Below are positions 50,146 to 62,300 of a stretch of 64,000 nt of DNA, piece by piece. This stretch comes from Motacilla alba alba. Taxonomy: Eukaryota > Chordata > Aves > Passeriformes > Motacillidae. The notes beneath the pieces were generated by a model. It saw only the letters and a list, made by a program, of their open reading frames with translations, searched no databases and was not told the origin of the DNA. Where the stretch lies: NCBI RefSeq assembly GCF_015832195.1, contig NC_052019.1:45759016-45823015 (forward strand), read 5' to 3'. The translations under genes were made by a program, and so were the position numbers. Positions within the stretch are counted from its first letter, which is position 1, and the number at the start of each line of letters is the position of its first letter.

Positions 50146-50528
50146 ACTAAAACCCACACTCCTCTCACTCACTCCTCTCCTGGCCACTCCCCTGCTGCAG
50201 AGGAGAACTGGAGGCACCACAGGTTGAGATAAGAACAGCTTACTGGAGAGGGCAAGGAGAAGAGAAAACGAGCAGTAGCAGCAGCAATATAATGACAGAG
50301 GGTGTGGGAAAGGAAGGATTCACACACAAAACCCCCAGCAGCCAGCAGGACTGGACAGCTCCCCCTGCCATGCTCACTTGACCAAAAGGAACCCCTTCTT
50401 CCCAGAAGAGACTCCCTTACCTCCAACCTCGGCAGTGACATGTGGTGGTACAGAATAACCTCTGGGTCCCAGCCATGCCCCTTCCTGGCTACTGCAAAAT
50501 TAACCCTGTCCTGGCCAGACCTAGGACA
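50146..50528 (-). mobile_element. Solo ERVL-type LTR remnant (endogenous retrovirus), antisense
   Basis: Read on the minus strand from 50,528, the sequence starts TGTCCTAGGTCTGGCCAGGA and continues CAGGGTTAATTTTG. This resembles the start of avian ERVL LTRs, which begin TGTCCTGG and have GATAGAGTTAATTTTC a little later. The plus-strand middle has TGGTACAGAATAACCTCTGG, AGGTTGAGATAAGAACAGCT and GAGGAGAACTGG blocks that also occur in those LTRs. No retroviral coding region is adjacent, so it is a solo or fragmentary LTR. The left boundary is approximate and I could not confirm a target-site duplication. Confidence 0.6.
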
Positions 50529-50533
50529 ATATT

Positions 50534-53500
50534 CTAAATTACTATGCTTTTCAGGCATCCCCTTAGTTTGGTTTCCTCCAGGATAATTTAATGTTTTCTA
50601 GCACTGAGGAAGTTAAATGGTGATGCTTTTTATAAGGTGATCAACAAGCCCTGGCTATAGGATCTTAATTGTGTATTGCTTTTTGCTGTCCCGTTTCTGC
50701 CATTGCTCTCTGCTCTATGGGAAAATCATGCATGACTCCTTTGGCTGAGAACGCTCTCAGGGAAATCAGAACGGTTTTATTTGTTTGTGTTTTGCAATCC
50801 ACTGACAGTTGTAGCAACATCATTTTCTGAGGCTGTATTGCAGAAGGCTGGAAGGGAGCAACGTCGGCTGGAATATCTTTTAGGGCGGATAGATAGAAAA
50901 ATAACACACTGCTTGCAACCCCTCCATTTTCCATGCTTCATCTTGAATGACTGCTTTTATTTTTACTTAAATATTTTTTGAGATCCAACAGACACTTTCC
51001 CAGAATAGTTACAAATTGCCTTTTCAATGGTAGAGGGACCTGAACATGCCATTGTGATGCTGAGACCTTCTGCAGGTGCATGGGCAAAGGCAGCTTCAGT
51101 GAAGTATTCTTATTGATCTGTTAGTTGAGTTGTGTTTTGTTCTGTTTATTAAACAAATATTTATCTGCTAAGCAGTTTAAAAAAGCAGCACCTGTCTATA
51201 TAAATAACATTTTGAGTTTCTTCAGGGATCTTCTTGCATTTGAAGGATTTACATTGACGTACTCCTTTAAGTGTAAAATTGTGAAATGTCATAACCATTG
51301 ATTAATTTGATCAGATAAAGCAGATCAAAGGAGTAAGGCAGTTTGGAAATCTAGTTATTTTCAGCTATGACTGTATGACATACTTCTATTAGCATCTTCA
51401 TTAACTGCTTTCAGGTGAGATACAGGAACAAACAGAATGATTTCAGCTGGGAAGGATGTAGGTTAGTAGTCCCCAAGTTCACTTGCAGTTGTGTTTACTA
51501 GCTCCAGGTTTTATGGTGGAGGCCAGAGGTTTTTACATTTACATTTACATTGATGAAATTAAAAGTGAAAGTAGTGTAGCTTTTCATCAGAATTGCAGTG
51601 CCTATGACCTACATTAGCTTCTTTGCTTTCTGCCATCTCTCCATCAACTGCCTGAAAGTTTCAGCAAGGCCTGGAAAAACCAAGTGGAATTGGGACACCC
51701 TGATTTGTCGCCTGTTACAACCCCAAATCTTTGTCCTAAGAACTATGTATCTTGTCAGAGTGATATCAATGCATTTAGCAGAGGCTCCCAGTCAAGGAGC
51801 TTCTCTGACGACACTGAGCTTCTTTAAAGGCTCTTGACAGGGACGGGGATGGTCCTCATTTTTGCAGTAGGGTCCTGTGAGGCTAGATTCAAGTCTTAGC
51901 ACTAGCCCTGTAAGTCTTGGAGGGGGTTGTCCAAAAATGGTTGTTACATATGATCAGTGTCACTAACAGTGGGGTCAAATGCCATCCCTGGGATGTGGCC
52001 CATCCCATCCTTGGGATGTGTGGTGACGCTGAGGATGGGGCGGCGCAGGCTTTTACTTAGGCTGAACCATGTCACTTGGGATGCCAACTGGGTAGGAGGG
52101 TATGGTGTGGCTCACCCCAGTCACCCAACCCACTGGGCTGCAACTTCCACTGCTGTCTGTGCCAGGTGAAAACTTCAGGGGTGGCTGTTGTCGTGGCAAG
52201 CACACTCACCTGCCATCTCCACTGGGTGGGTCCCCATTCAAAGCTTAAGTGGAGGAAGTCTGGGCAGAGCCAGAGATGAAGCTGATTTTCCTTCAGTGAT
52301 AATTTTGGCAACTTGGTTTCAAAACGCAAAGTTTTGGAACTTGTTTTGGGGTCTTTTTCTGAAGTGCTTTCTATTTGAGAGGTTCTTTTCTCTTGACATG
52401 GCTTATATTTGGGATTGTAGCTTACGAGTTTTTTACAGATTTATGGTTTGTTCCATCAAGCCTATATGAGGCTTATAAATACCAGGGGACTATGCTTCAG
52501 AGCTGAGTTTGCCCCTTCTATCTGAAAAAAACCCCAAATTGTTCCTGGATTTTAACTGTATTTTCTCACCCTTATGCTTTTCTTACGTTTTCCCACTCAG
52601 ATAAAACAACAAAAGTTTGCTGCTTTTTTTGTCCCTAGATGCCCACATAAGTGTGTGGCTAATACTCTGTAACAGGTATGTTTTACAAACATGAGTGTTA
52701 CAAATTATTGGCAAACATTTCAACAAAACACATGCAACCATCAGGGAGGTGCAGGACATGAGCCACCTTCCCCCATGCCCCCACACTTCCGTGCCCTTGT
52801 TTCTCCTCTCTGTAATTTTAGGGCTCTTGGCTGCCCTGCCAGCACAGGAGTGGTTTCCTGCCTCTGGGTCTGACTGAATGCACTGTGGGCAGAGGCTCAG
52901 GTGGGCACAGCCTCTTGCTCCCCTGGCACAGTGCTCTTGCAAATTAGCTGGTGACGAACTGGGGCTATCTCCACTGGACCAGAGCAAGCTATGAGCTGGT
53001 GATACAACACAACAAAATAGTTGCTCTGCTCTTCAGAGGTTGCTGCCCCTGCAGTTCTCACCTTTGGCACTCTGACCTGGGCAGTGGGGACCTGGGATTC
53101 AGGCTGCCCCTCAGCTCAGCCACTGGCACTCATAGAGCAAGAGTGCATACACAAGTCTTCCTCATCTTCCATCCTTTTCAGCAATGTTGTGCTTGGGACA
53201 GTTCCCACAGCAGTTCTCCTGGCAGCCTCCCGGCCCCATGTTTCTTTCCTTTGTGTGGGTTAAGGGGTCGGGGCAGTGACACAGCTACTGTCTGGCAGTA
53301 GTGACATGAATCGGGTGATGGGAGCAGCACCCCAGAGAGAAGGCACATGTGGGGGAATAACAGTCCCTGGCCCATGTGTGTTCCCAGGGCCCTGACTCCT
53401 CTTCCCTTGCTCTCAGACAGGAGAGAGGTGCCTGGGGAATTCCTCCAGCCTTGGAGGAAGCACAGACTTGCGCATCCAACAGCACCTGTCACGAGGAGGC

Positions 53501-54690
53501 TGAATGGCCTTTTGAGACTCAGGCTTTAGGAATCAAGGGATCAGATGATTGGTATGAGATGCGTCTGTGGCTACTCTCTGATAGCTTTTTACGTCAGAGA
53601 CTATCATCAGTGAATCACCTACATGTGTGTGTGTGACTGTCATCATTGCTGTGCTAAATATAAATGTCGGAGGGTATTGAGCTGCAGGAATAAATCAGAC
53701 TCTGTTGGCATGTGTGTATCAGACAGGGCTTCTCTTCTGTGTGTCCTTCTCTCTTGGTTATGAAGGCTGCTGGTCAATGGGAAGCAGCTGCAGGAACTCA
53801 AATCTAAGCCAGGAGTACAGGTTATATTTTCATACACAGATCTGGCATATCCACACATTGGATCTCTTCTTGCTGGTTCTGTCAAAATTATATCAGTGAA
53901 GAGAGAGAGAAAGGTTTGCTTTGACAGTATTTCTGAGGTAGAAACACTGAGAGACTGAGAAGCATTTTCACACCCTTTTTTATACAGAATGTGTGATTTT
54001 TAAATAAGCACCAGAGAGGAAGTAATTTTGCCAAGGCTACCAGCCCGGCTGCCTGATCTGTGGACATGGGTATGTTGTGTGATTCATATGGGTTCAGGTT
54101 AAAGCACTTGAAACAGACTCTCAAGGTGGCAGTTTCAATTACAAACACAAGTTATTGTTGTCATTTTCTGTTGAAAGCTGGGAGAAAGCATTAGGAAAAT
54201 TCCCTTACATTTCATATAGCCAGACATTATTTAATTTCTTTTTTTTTTTTTTTTTTGTTCAGAAGATCTGGTTGGGGTTTTTTTATTTTTTACATCAATA
54301 AAATGGTGATGAAGAAGGCCAAGAGAAAAACATCAGGAGCTTGAAACTGCTTGTTTACTTTCCAGCAACACTGTGCTCTGGCAACTGCAGTGGGGTTTTT
54401 TTAACCTGTTGTGCTCCCTTTACAACAGATGAAGAAGTGGTAGTGAATTTAAAAATGAGCCTTGAATGTGCAAAGTAAATACATCTTGATTTAAAAAAGC
54501 TTTAAAAATCCTATGGAATATAGAAAGAGGGGGCTAACACCACTTTACTACTCCCTTACTGAAGGCTGTTATGCAGATAATCCTGTATTACATTATAAAA
54601 GATAGTTAAACAGTCTGTGATAAGGTTGTCTTTTGGGCATTTCTTTAAGGACTTTCCTTAATGATTAAGGAAAATCCTATGGAAATAGTC
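50534..54690. other. Intron 1 DNA, mostly unique
   Basis: No exon or RNA gene is recognised. An ACATTT triplication is near 51,534-51,551, and an 18-base T run lies at 54,239-54,256. Confidence 0.55.
54239..54256. repeat. Poly-T run
   Basis: An uninterrupted run of 18 T. It could be the poly-A of an old antisense retroposed copy, but no gene-derived sequence follows it on the minus strand that I recognise. Confidence 0.85.
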
Positions 54691-54699
54691 AAATTTATA

Positions 54700-54733
<34 letters not shown>
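54700..54733. repeat. Compound (CA)n(TA)n microsatellite
   Basis: A run of CA units (54,700-54,718) passes directly into TA units (to 54,733). It is likely to vary in length between individuals. Confidence 0.95.
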
Positions 54734-57700
54734 CTGTTTTAGTTTACTCGTTAACATCAGAGAACTCTACAACAGTGACTCAGGCTGCTATTTTCAGGGG
54801 GAAAATGGCAACAGTGCATCTGGGCTTGAAACCACCTCCTTCAGCAGTACTGCAGTATTCAGGGCTATTTAACTTTGCATCAGAGACAGGGGGATGTCTC
54901 ACGCTGCTGCACATGAGGCTCACCCTCAGGCTTTGGCCCCTAATTTTAGAATACTGTGGTAATTCTTATATTTTCAGCATTTTATAAATAAGTGCTTCTG
55001 AGGAAGACAGGATTTCTTAATCCTTAGCCATTTGTTTACAACTGCTTTCCTCTTTGGATTATTTGCTGCCAGTTCCCAGTGTTGTGTTTTCCTGCCTGAG
55101 GCTTGGGTGGCTGATCTCTTCTTGTCACTCCATGGTGCCTTGAGTGGGCTTTCTTGCGTGGGACTCCCTGGCTGGAAATGAAGAGTAGCTTCATTTCTGT
55201 CTTTCTCTATCATTCTCAGTTTCTGCCTCCCTCTTCTCAGCTATACTTTTCCTCTTTCCTCTTTCCTGTCTCTGTTCCTCTGCCACAGGCATGCCCATGG
55301 ATGCAGGAAGCATCCTTCCAGGGGTTCCAGCACAGGAAGAACTTAAAGCCTCCTTGCCTTCCATGCTGTCCCAGCTTTATGTCCATCTCATGGCTGCCAG
55401 CTCCCATCATTTGCTGCCATGCTTACTATTCATCCTTTCACTTCTCTTTCTCACATCATGTCTCCCAGCTTCTTCCCCTCCCTTTGCCTCATGGCCCAGC
55501 TATCTCTCTGCTACTGTCCTGGAATATCTGTCTCACATCTTCAGCCCGTAGCCCCTCTTGCCTCCCTCTCTTGTAATAAGCCCCAATACAGCTTTTAATA
55601 GGTTCTCCAGAAACCCAGAAAAGGGAAAAGAGCTGGCAACTTTTGTCAGAGGAACATGGAGTTGTATTCAGTAGAGATAGTACTTAGTCCCTGAAGTCTG
55701 AAAATGTAGGAAGGTGGGAGACAACTGTGAGAAACAGAAATGCCAGAAAAATGTGGAGGATTTGGCAGCCCTGTCTTTATGTCTACTGTGTTACCCTGCA
55801 GAACAGAATTGAAGACAAACATATGAATGTGCTAACATATAAGTTATTGATGCAAGTCTGTTCCTGAATTACTTTGAGGGATTTTATTTTTTTAGTTTCA
55901 AGGTTAATTTTTTTGGTCATCGTTCTGCTCTTTTTAGTTTCTCTTCAGGTAACATTGCTCCAGAGCAACTCCAAACCTCTGTCTTTCAAAATGCTTGCTC
56001 AAAATTATTCTTCTTTGGTTAAAATCATACCAGACCTAATTGAATTCTGTCAGATTGCCATTGCTTTATGTCACTAGCCCAGCGCCAGACTGTAGTATGA
56101 ACCTTTGGGAAAATCCATCATAAAAACACTAGTAGGAAACTGGTTAATACCAGTCCAATGGAGTTTATCAGATTATCTTAAGAGTACATACCTCTGCAAC
56201 TCCTTTGTAACTCTATCACCTGGCCTGCCCAGTTCTTTTAACCATTGTTAGGCTGAAAAAATGAGGAAAATTCAAAGTCCTTTGAATGCAAAAAGTAGCA
56301 GGGATCAAAACAGTGGATGATTTCAAGATCAGCCTAATCATTATTCATTATTGTGCTTACCTCTGATGGGAGATAATACTACTGTGTCCCTCCTTGTCTG
56401 AAACTGCTTACAGCTGCTCTCTGCAGTTCACATCATGTGTGCAGTCAAATCTTGCCATGTGTGCCTCTGCTGATACAAAGCTGCATACTCTGAGAGTACC
56501 ATTTGCCATCATTGTAAATAACGCTGTACTCATTACAAAGCTTTAAAGTGACCTAAAATTTATATATTCTAATTACTGTAACATAACTGTTGACCTCAAT
56601 GAATTGATTGAACTCACAAAAGATAGTTTCAGTAATAAGAAGCAAAATGAAATGTTACTTGATGTAAATATATAGATTATCTGCCTCAGGAAGAAGTGGA
56701 GACAGACAGAACATAGACCTGAACTGCTAACTCATTCAGACTGCTTTTTTTTGCCTTGAACTGGAACTGAAGTTGAACCATTACTTTGAAGTCTCGGCTG
56801 TGTTCGATCTAGAACTGAACTGTTTCCAGCTTGCCTTCCTGCAAAGTGTCTCTAGCTACTGCTCTTGAATCTGACATCCTCCCATGCCAGCCTGCATGGC
56901 CTGTGCTGTGTTGGCAGCTGCATGGCAGCACTGTATGGCAGTCTTTTCCCCTGCACTACTTGGGATGTCATCTACACTGCTCTCAGTTGCTTTGGAGATC
57001 AATGCAGGACAGACCTCAGCCATGTCCAGGGTGGCAGTGGGCTGGGCTTCACACCACTGCTGAAAAGGCTGCAGAGGGAGGGAGGTGGGAATGCAGTCCA
57101 GACTCACGCTAAGAGCCTGCTTCTATCTTCCAACCCATAAATCTTGTGTAAACAGTTAGGTGGTTCAGTACGAGCAAACTTGAGGTGGTTCATCGTTACC
57201 CAGACTGGTTAACAAATATTTACTGATCTCTAGCCGAGTTAAAGTGCAGTCATGCTTTCAAATTGGTGATTCTGTCCCTTCCCTGACCAGTGAAGCAAAA
57301 ATAAATGCTTGTTTTCTGTATTATATGAATAAGGGCTGACGCTTTATCATTTTCAAAACCTGGTCACAATAACCATTGCTCTGGCAATTGGAGTATGTCA
57401 GTGCACAACGTGAGAGGGTGCTGGCTTTGTGATTGTTCTGGATCTTCCTGGGGCTTTTGCCAGCATGGATGCTAAAGCTCACCCAGATTACAGGCATGGG
57501 TCCTCCCTTCTCAGAGCATCAGGCATATTTTCATGCAGTTACCTGCATTTTACAACACAGAACTATAAATATATCGGTAGAAACAGAGTTTCTCAGTGGG
57601 CAGAAAATGGCACGCTGCAGAATGCTTACTGATACGCATCTGTCTCTCTTAGGGTTAGTTTGTACTTAGCTTTCAAACTTATATAAAATTCAATTCATAT

Positions 57701-59244
57701 GTCTTGATGGAAGGTTGCATGTGCTTTCTTTGTATTTTCAGTCAGATGTGCTACAGCTTTCTTAGTTTTTCTGAACCTTCTGGGAAGACCCTTGGCCATC
57801 GAGGGTCTCGTGATCCATTACCAGCTGCCTTGAGGAGACACAGGTACATGCTGTGCTGTGCCACACTGCTTGGCCCTCAGAACCATGCTGTGCTGGACAG
57901 ATTCCTTGCCACCTCAGCTGGTCAGTCACAATGGAAGAGCCAAAAGGTGGCATCTACTTGGTACCGGTAGTGACACCATGGCACATACTTGTTTTTATCT
58001 TGAGGGGAAGCAACATCCTGTCGTTTAAACATCCAGTTGAAAATCCTATGAAAAGTCTGAAGACCTCAATATGGGTGAGCTTCTCTCCCAATGGGAAGCC
58101 TGGGCAGTGTGCCATGCCCCGATCATAGGCCTGTCTGCCACTGCTACCCTCCAGTGTCAGAAGGAACTAAAGGTCTTGTAGCCTGCTGCTGTCTTTTCAG
58201 TCACGTTGATGGAGTAGTTACCTTTCTTGAGAGTATTTGTCATTCTTTCTTGGTGTACAATAGGAGCCAGAAACTCCTGGTTTGAAACCACAGTCCACTC
58301 TATATTTGTGAATGTGATGTTAAATTATGTAGAGAAAATTCTATTCTTGAATAGATGCCCTTCCAGCTAGGCCACCATTAATGGTGTACATCATTAAGCC
58401 TTAGTCAGTATAATGTTGTGCCGTGCGGGAAAGAATCCCAGTCTATTTTTCACCTCTAATGGTTGATTAAAATGAGTTATAGTAGCAGAGTTCAAATATT
58501 TGGTGATTATTGCTGAGCTAGACTACTGTCAGGCAGTTTTAAAAATAAAATTCGCAATTTGAAGAGTATAATTGAAGTTCCTTTAGAGAGCTCTGTTTGA
58601 CCTTTCAGCAAATGCACTGGATTTCCTGAACCAGCAGTCACAGGCAGGGCGATGCCGCAGGGCCGTGCCAACCAGCATGGTCCTGCTGCTTAATGGGGCT
58701 ATTGACCTCTCCTCGCTGATCCTCTGCTTCTTGTGAGGCTCATCATGGTGTGTTGCAGTGCTGATGGTCTTTAAGTGTCTTTTTAGGGGAAACAGTGGAA
58801 ACTAACTTGCCATGTAGGGAGGATCCTCCAGGAAACAAAAATTTGTAAGAAAAAGACAAATGAGGCACAGAATGTGATCAGCGGGTTCAAGTACCAACCA
58901 TGTTTTGCTTGCAGAAGTGTGTCTGGGCTCTGCCATATCTATTCTATTCCTCACTTCCTCCAGAAGTTCAGTCTTCTGAAACTGGTGAAGAATGGGAGCC
59001 AAATTTGTCTGTTCTTTTCCAGAACTTACCCAGGGTCAGTTTTGCCTGCACCCAGCCCTGATTGTGGGCAGGCATGTGGTTTCGTACAGAAATGATAAGC
59101 TCAGCTGGGTTGCAGGGATGTGTCCCAAAGAGTTTCCTTTCAAGGAAGCGCACAAGCCGTTAGCCGTGATGTCCATGGGTGACTCTGCTGTGTATCTAAT
59201 ATTAATTAAACATTTGACAGGTGTTTTTTGGTTTTGTTTTGCAG
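54734..59244. other. Right end of intron 1
   Basis: Unique-looking DNA with pyrimidine-rich stretches around 55,200-55,560. That composition produces the 140-codon and 86-codon plus-strand frames there, which I do not consider genes. The region ends at the acceptor of ELOVL6 exon 2. Confidence 0.55.
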
Positions 59245-59376
59245 GAAGAAATCATTCCTGTTTTCAGCTCTGTACGCTGCCTTTATATTTGGTGGTCGGC
59301 ACCTAATGAACAAACGAGCAAAATTTGAACTGAGGAAGCCGCTAGTGCTCTGGTCTTTGAGCCTTGCCGTCTTCAG
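59245..59376 (+). CDS. ELOVL6: ELOVL6 coding exon 2 (completes codon 30; residues 31-73 plus two bases of codon 74)
   Basis: The acceptor TTTTGCAG is followed by G, which completes Trp30, and then [32 protein letters not shown] and [11 protein letters not shown], ending on AG of codon 74 before the donor GTAGGC at 59,377. This matches my recollection of human ELOVL6 residues 31-73 almost without change; I see Ser for Thr at residue 69. Residues about 34-51 form the first membrane segment (hydrophobic [14 protein letters not shown]), followed by a basic loop ([14 protein letters not shown]) and the start of a second hydrophobic stretch. The 132 bases keep the frame (phase 2 in, phase 2 out). 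The substrate-binding and HxxHH catalytic regions of ELO enzymes are encoded by later exons beyond this window, so the gene is partial here. Confidence 0.97.
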
Positions 59377-62300
59377 GTAGGCACTTCTTCACTCCACCTG
59401 CCTTTGACACCAGGCCCTGAAGGGGTTTGGGGGTCTTCACTTACAACAGCACTACTAATAGGCTCACACAGAAGTGGCATTTCTTTGCTTCTGCCATTCA
59501 GGGTTGTGTCCTGATCCACTCCTAAGCATTGAAATTATCCCCTTTGACTTACCAGATCATAGAGCATTTGAAGAGGGGAAAACCAATAACAAAGGTGAAA
59601 ATACAGGAGGACATGAGAAAAAGCCCTTATCATTGCAATACATTTACCATGCAAGCTACAAATGGCAATAAATACATTAAGATGTTAGTCTTGTCTCACG
59701 TGCTAGTAGTATTATGTTTATGTGGTGTGTATATATGGAATATTTAGTCAGGACTCTCATCCCCATTACAGTGTGGTAAAACAGAAGTCACTGCTTTGAT
59801 GACAGGTAAATTAGACCACTGTAACTGATATCAGGAGCTCACTTCTGGTTATTCCATCACAAATTGCTTGTGACTGTAGCAAAAAGGTGGCTCCACAGGG
59901 AAAGGCTGTTTCTTAGTGAGGCACATCTCTTGGCTGTGTGTTGACTCCATATTTAATGTGGGGAATGTCATGTTTGGATTGTTGTTAGTTGTTGAAGTCA
60001 GAAGTAAAATTGGCCAATCTGAACTCTACTTTATATGCTTAATATGCTAATTTTTAATTAGGCTGATGATAAATGAATGAATAAACAAATACTTATAAAA
60101 ATAGCCCTTACAAACACACGAATTTTAGTACAAATTACTAGTAACAGTACACAGATGACCTGAGGACTATCTTTCATTTCAGGGACTGTTGGGACTGTAA
60201 GTTAGAGCTCACTGAACAACATACAGGCCATCTACAAACCATTATCAAACACTGCTACTTGTATCTTTATAATATCAATATAATAATTACTGATTAAATT
60301 ATTCACAACTACATAAAACACGTTTGCTTACTGAGCAGGTGTGGATGGTGCATTGCTTTTCACAGGATGGGTAGAGATTTTGCTGAGATACTCTACAGAG
60401 TGAAATAAAGCAGGAATGGGGAAGTTTGGATTTTTTTCATGGTTTTCCTTTTATTCTCCAAAATTGTATCACCTTGAAACTTTCCAAAACTCTGGCAGGG
60501 GAAAACAAATTGTATTTCTAATAGCTAGGACATGCTAACAAATGAACTTTAATTTGGCTTGGTTTTAATAATTCATCAGCACATCAAAGAATATCTTACA
60601 GCAGACAAAACTTTTAGTGGTCTGAGTAACTTTGAGAGCAAGTTCTAACACTGTGGAAATTTGTAATTTTCATTTGATTGAACTTGGTGGTTTATTTCTG
60701 GCTGTGTGTCCAACATCATTTTGCTTAAAGGTCCTGTAAGCAATTGTCATTGTTTGTTCCAGAAATGGCTGATTCTCAGCAGCTGTTGAATTGGTTCCTA
60801 GATGGCATTTGGTTTTGGATCAGTTTGTAAAGTTGTTTGTAGCCAGCAGGATCCCAGTTCTTAGCGCTTTCTTAATGAATGTGGACAGTAGGAACTAGCT
60901 GGCTTATACAAAGTATTTGTAGTTTAATTCTCAGTCTGAGGTGGGGAAGCATTTGGAACTCTCCTTTGCATAAGATGTCTAGGGAGAATTCAAAAATCAA
61001 ATTATTTTGGGATGTGGCTGACATTCACAGTGTGGGGTTTTAAAGCAATTTCACTGGCTAATTTCCTCCCAAAATCTCAAGTGATCAATGCAGTGATCAA
61101 TGAATAGCATGGATTTACACTGCACTGCCTAGATGGACTTTGAAATCAACAGATTCATTACTTGCTGATTGGAGTTTCCCATCACAGTCATATGAAGTAG
61201 CTAACTTATGGCCAGCATGAGCTGCTGAGTGATGCTGGGTGATAAAAAACTCTGGACTTCAAGTTTTGAAGCTACAAGCTGCCAGGATGAATCTGCCACA
61301 GAGACCACCTCAGGGCAGGCACTCGAGGAGAGCTCTGCTTGTGCAGATGAGAAGCATTGGCCAGAAGGGCTCAGCTGGGAGAGGGATTCACAACTCCAGT
61401 CTGTTTCCTCCATCAATTCAAATAGCACCATTCAGGGACAAGGGTTCCCGAAGCACTGCAGTGCTCTGCATGTTAGGAAAAGAGACAGCAGAGTGGAGGG
61501 GGTGTGTGAGATGTTTGGCCTGCACAGAATCACTGGGCATTTAACCTGCTGGATTTGCCGTAGGCATCAGCTGATTATGAAAATTATATGACTATGTTTT
61601 GCTCTTCTGAGGTGCTGAATAGTGTGCAGAAGAGTGAAATAGGGAAAGGGGGAAATCAACCCCAAATGTTTGCAGTAAGACAGCATGAAACCTTTGTAGC
61701 TTCCATAGCAACATGCAATCCCATGCAAAACCCTTTGACTTATTGCCTGTAAAACAGGAGAGGTGACAAAGAATTCATGAGGACATGCAACAAAGACTTA
61801 CAGAAGTGTTCACTGGTACATCCATTACTTGGTGCTTCAGCACCAGTGTCCTTTCTGGGGCCATCAGTCACAACCTTACTGACTGTCACAGCAAGCAGCA
61901 CTTGAAATGCTGTAAACTTTCCAGAAATATGGATTTGGTTTTTTTTCTGGCTCTGTCGTAACGAGGTGTTGTATTTATATATGCTTAGTCTGAAAGGCAT
62001 TCCAGCTTCCTCCAAAGGTCTATTCAGGTACATTTAGAGGACTGTAGACTTACTACAGATCCAGGAAAGTGCTCCTTAAATTTCAAAATACTTCCTCTTT
62101 GGCTTTCTGGGATGCTAAAATGCTCTGACTTTTACAGCACCTTGTAGAAATTCTAAGTAATGTATTTATCTGCAATGAGTGGTTGTACTGAGGAAGAAAA
62201 ACCTGCCTGGAGAGCCCTCAGTATTCTGCCTCAAGGTCAGTGTGAGGCTTTTTTCTGGACTCCTTGTTTATCTTCCTTTTAGCACTCCTGCCATTTTACC

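Larger units (their letters stand above)
9451..59244 (+). other. ELOVL6: ELOVL6 first coding intron (49.8 kb)
   Basis: The intron is bounded by the donor GTGAGT at 9,451 and the acceptor TTTTGCAG ending at 59,244. The acceptor has a T/G-rich tract before it. An earlier AG at about 59,219-59,220 (TTGACAG) comes before that tract and is not the family junction. The two exons rejoin in frame (TG plus G makes Trp30), which confirms both ends. The intron contains repeats and possible regulatory elements, but no other exon of ELOVL6 or of another gene that I can recognise. An unlisted non-coding RNA inside it cannot be excluded from sequence alone. Confidence 0.93.

Noticed and set aside
59219..59220. 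Earlier AG (TTGACAG) as alternative acceptor for ELOVL6 exon 2
   Set aside because: Using it would insert T/G-rich sequence and shift the conserved frame. The family junction is at 59,245.
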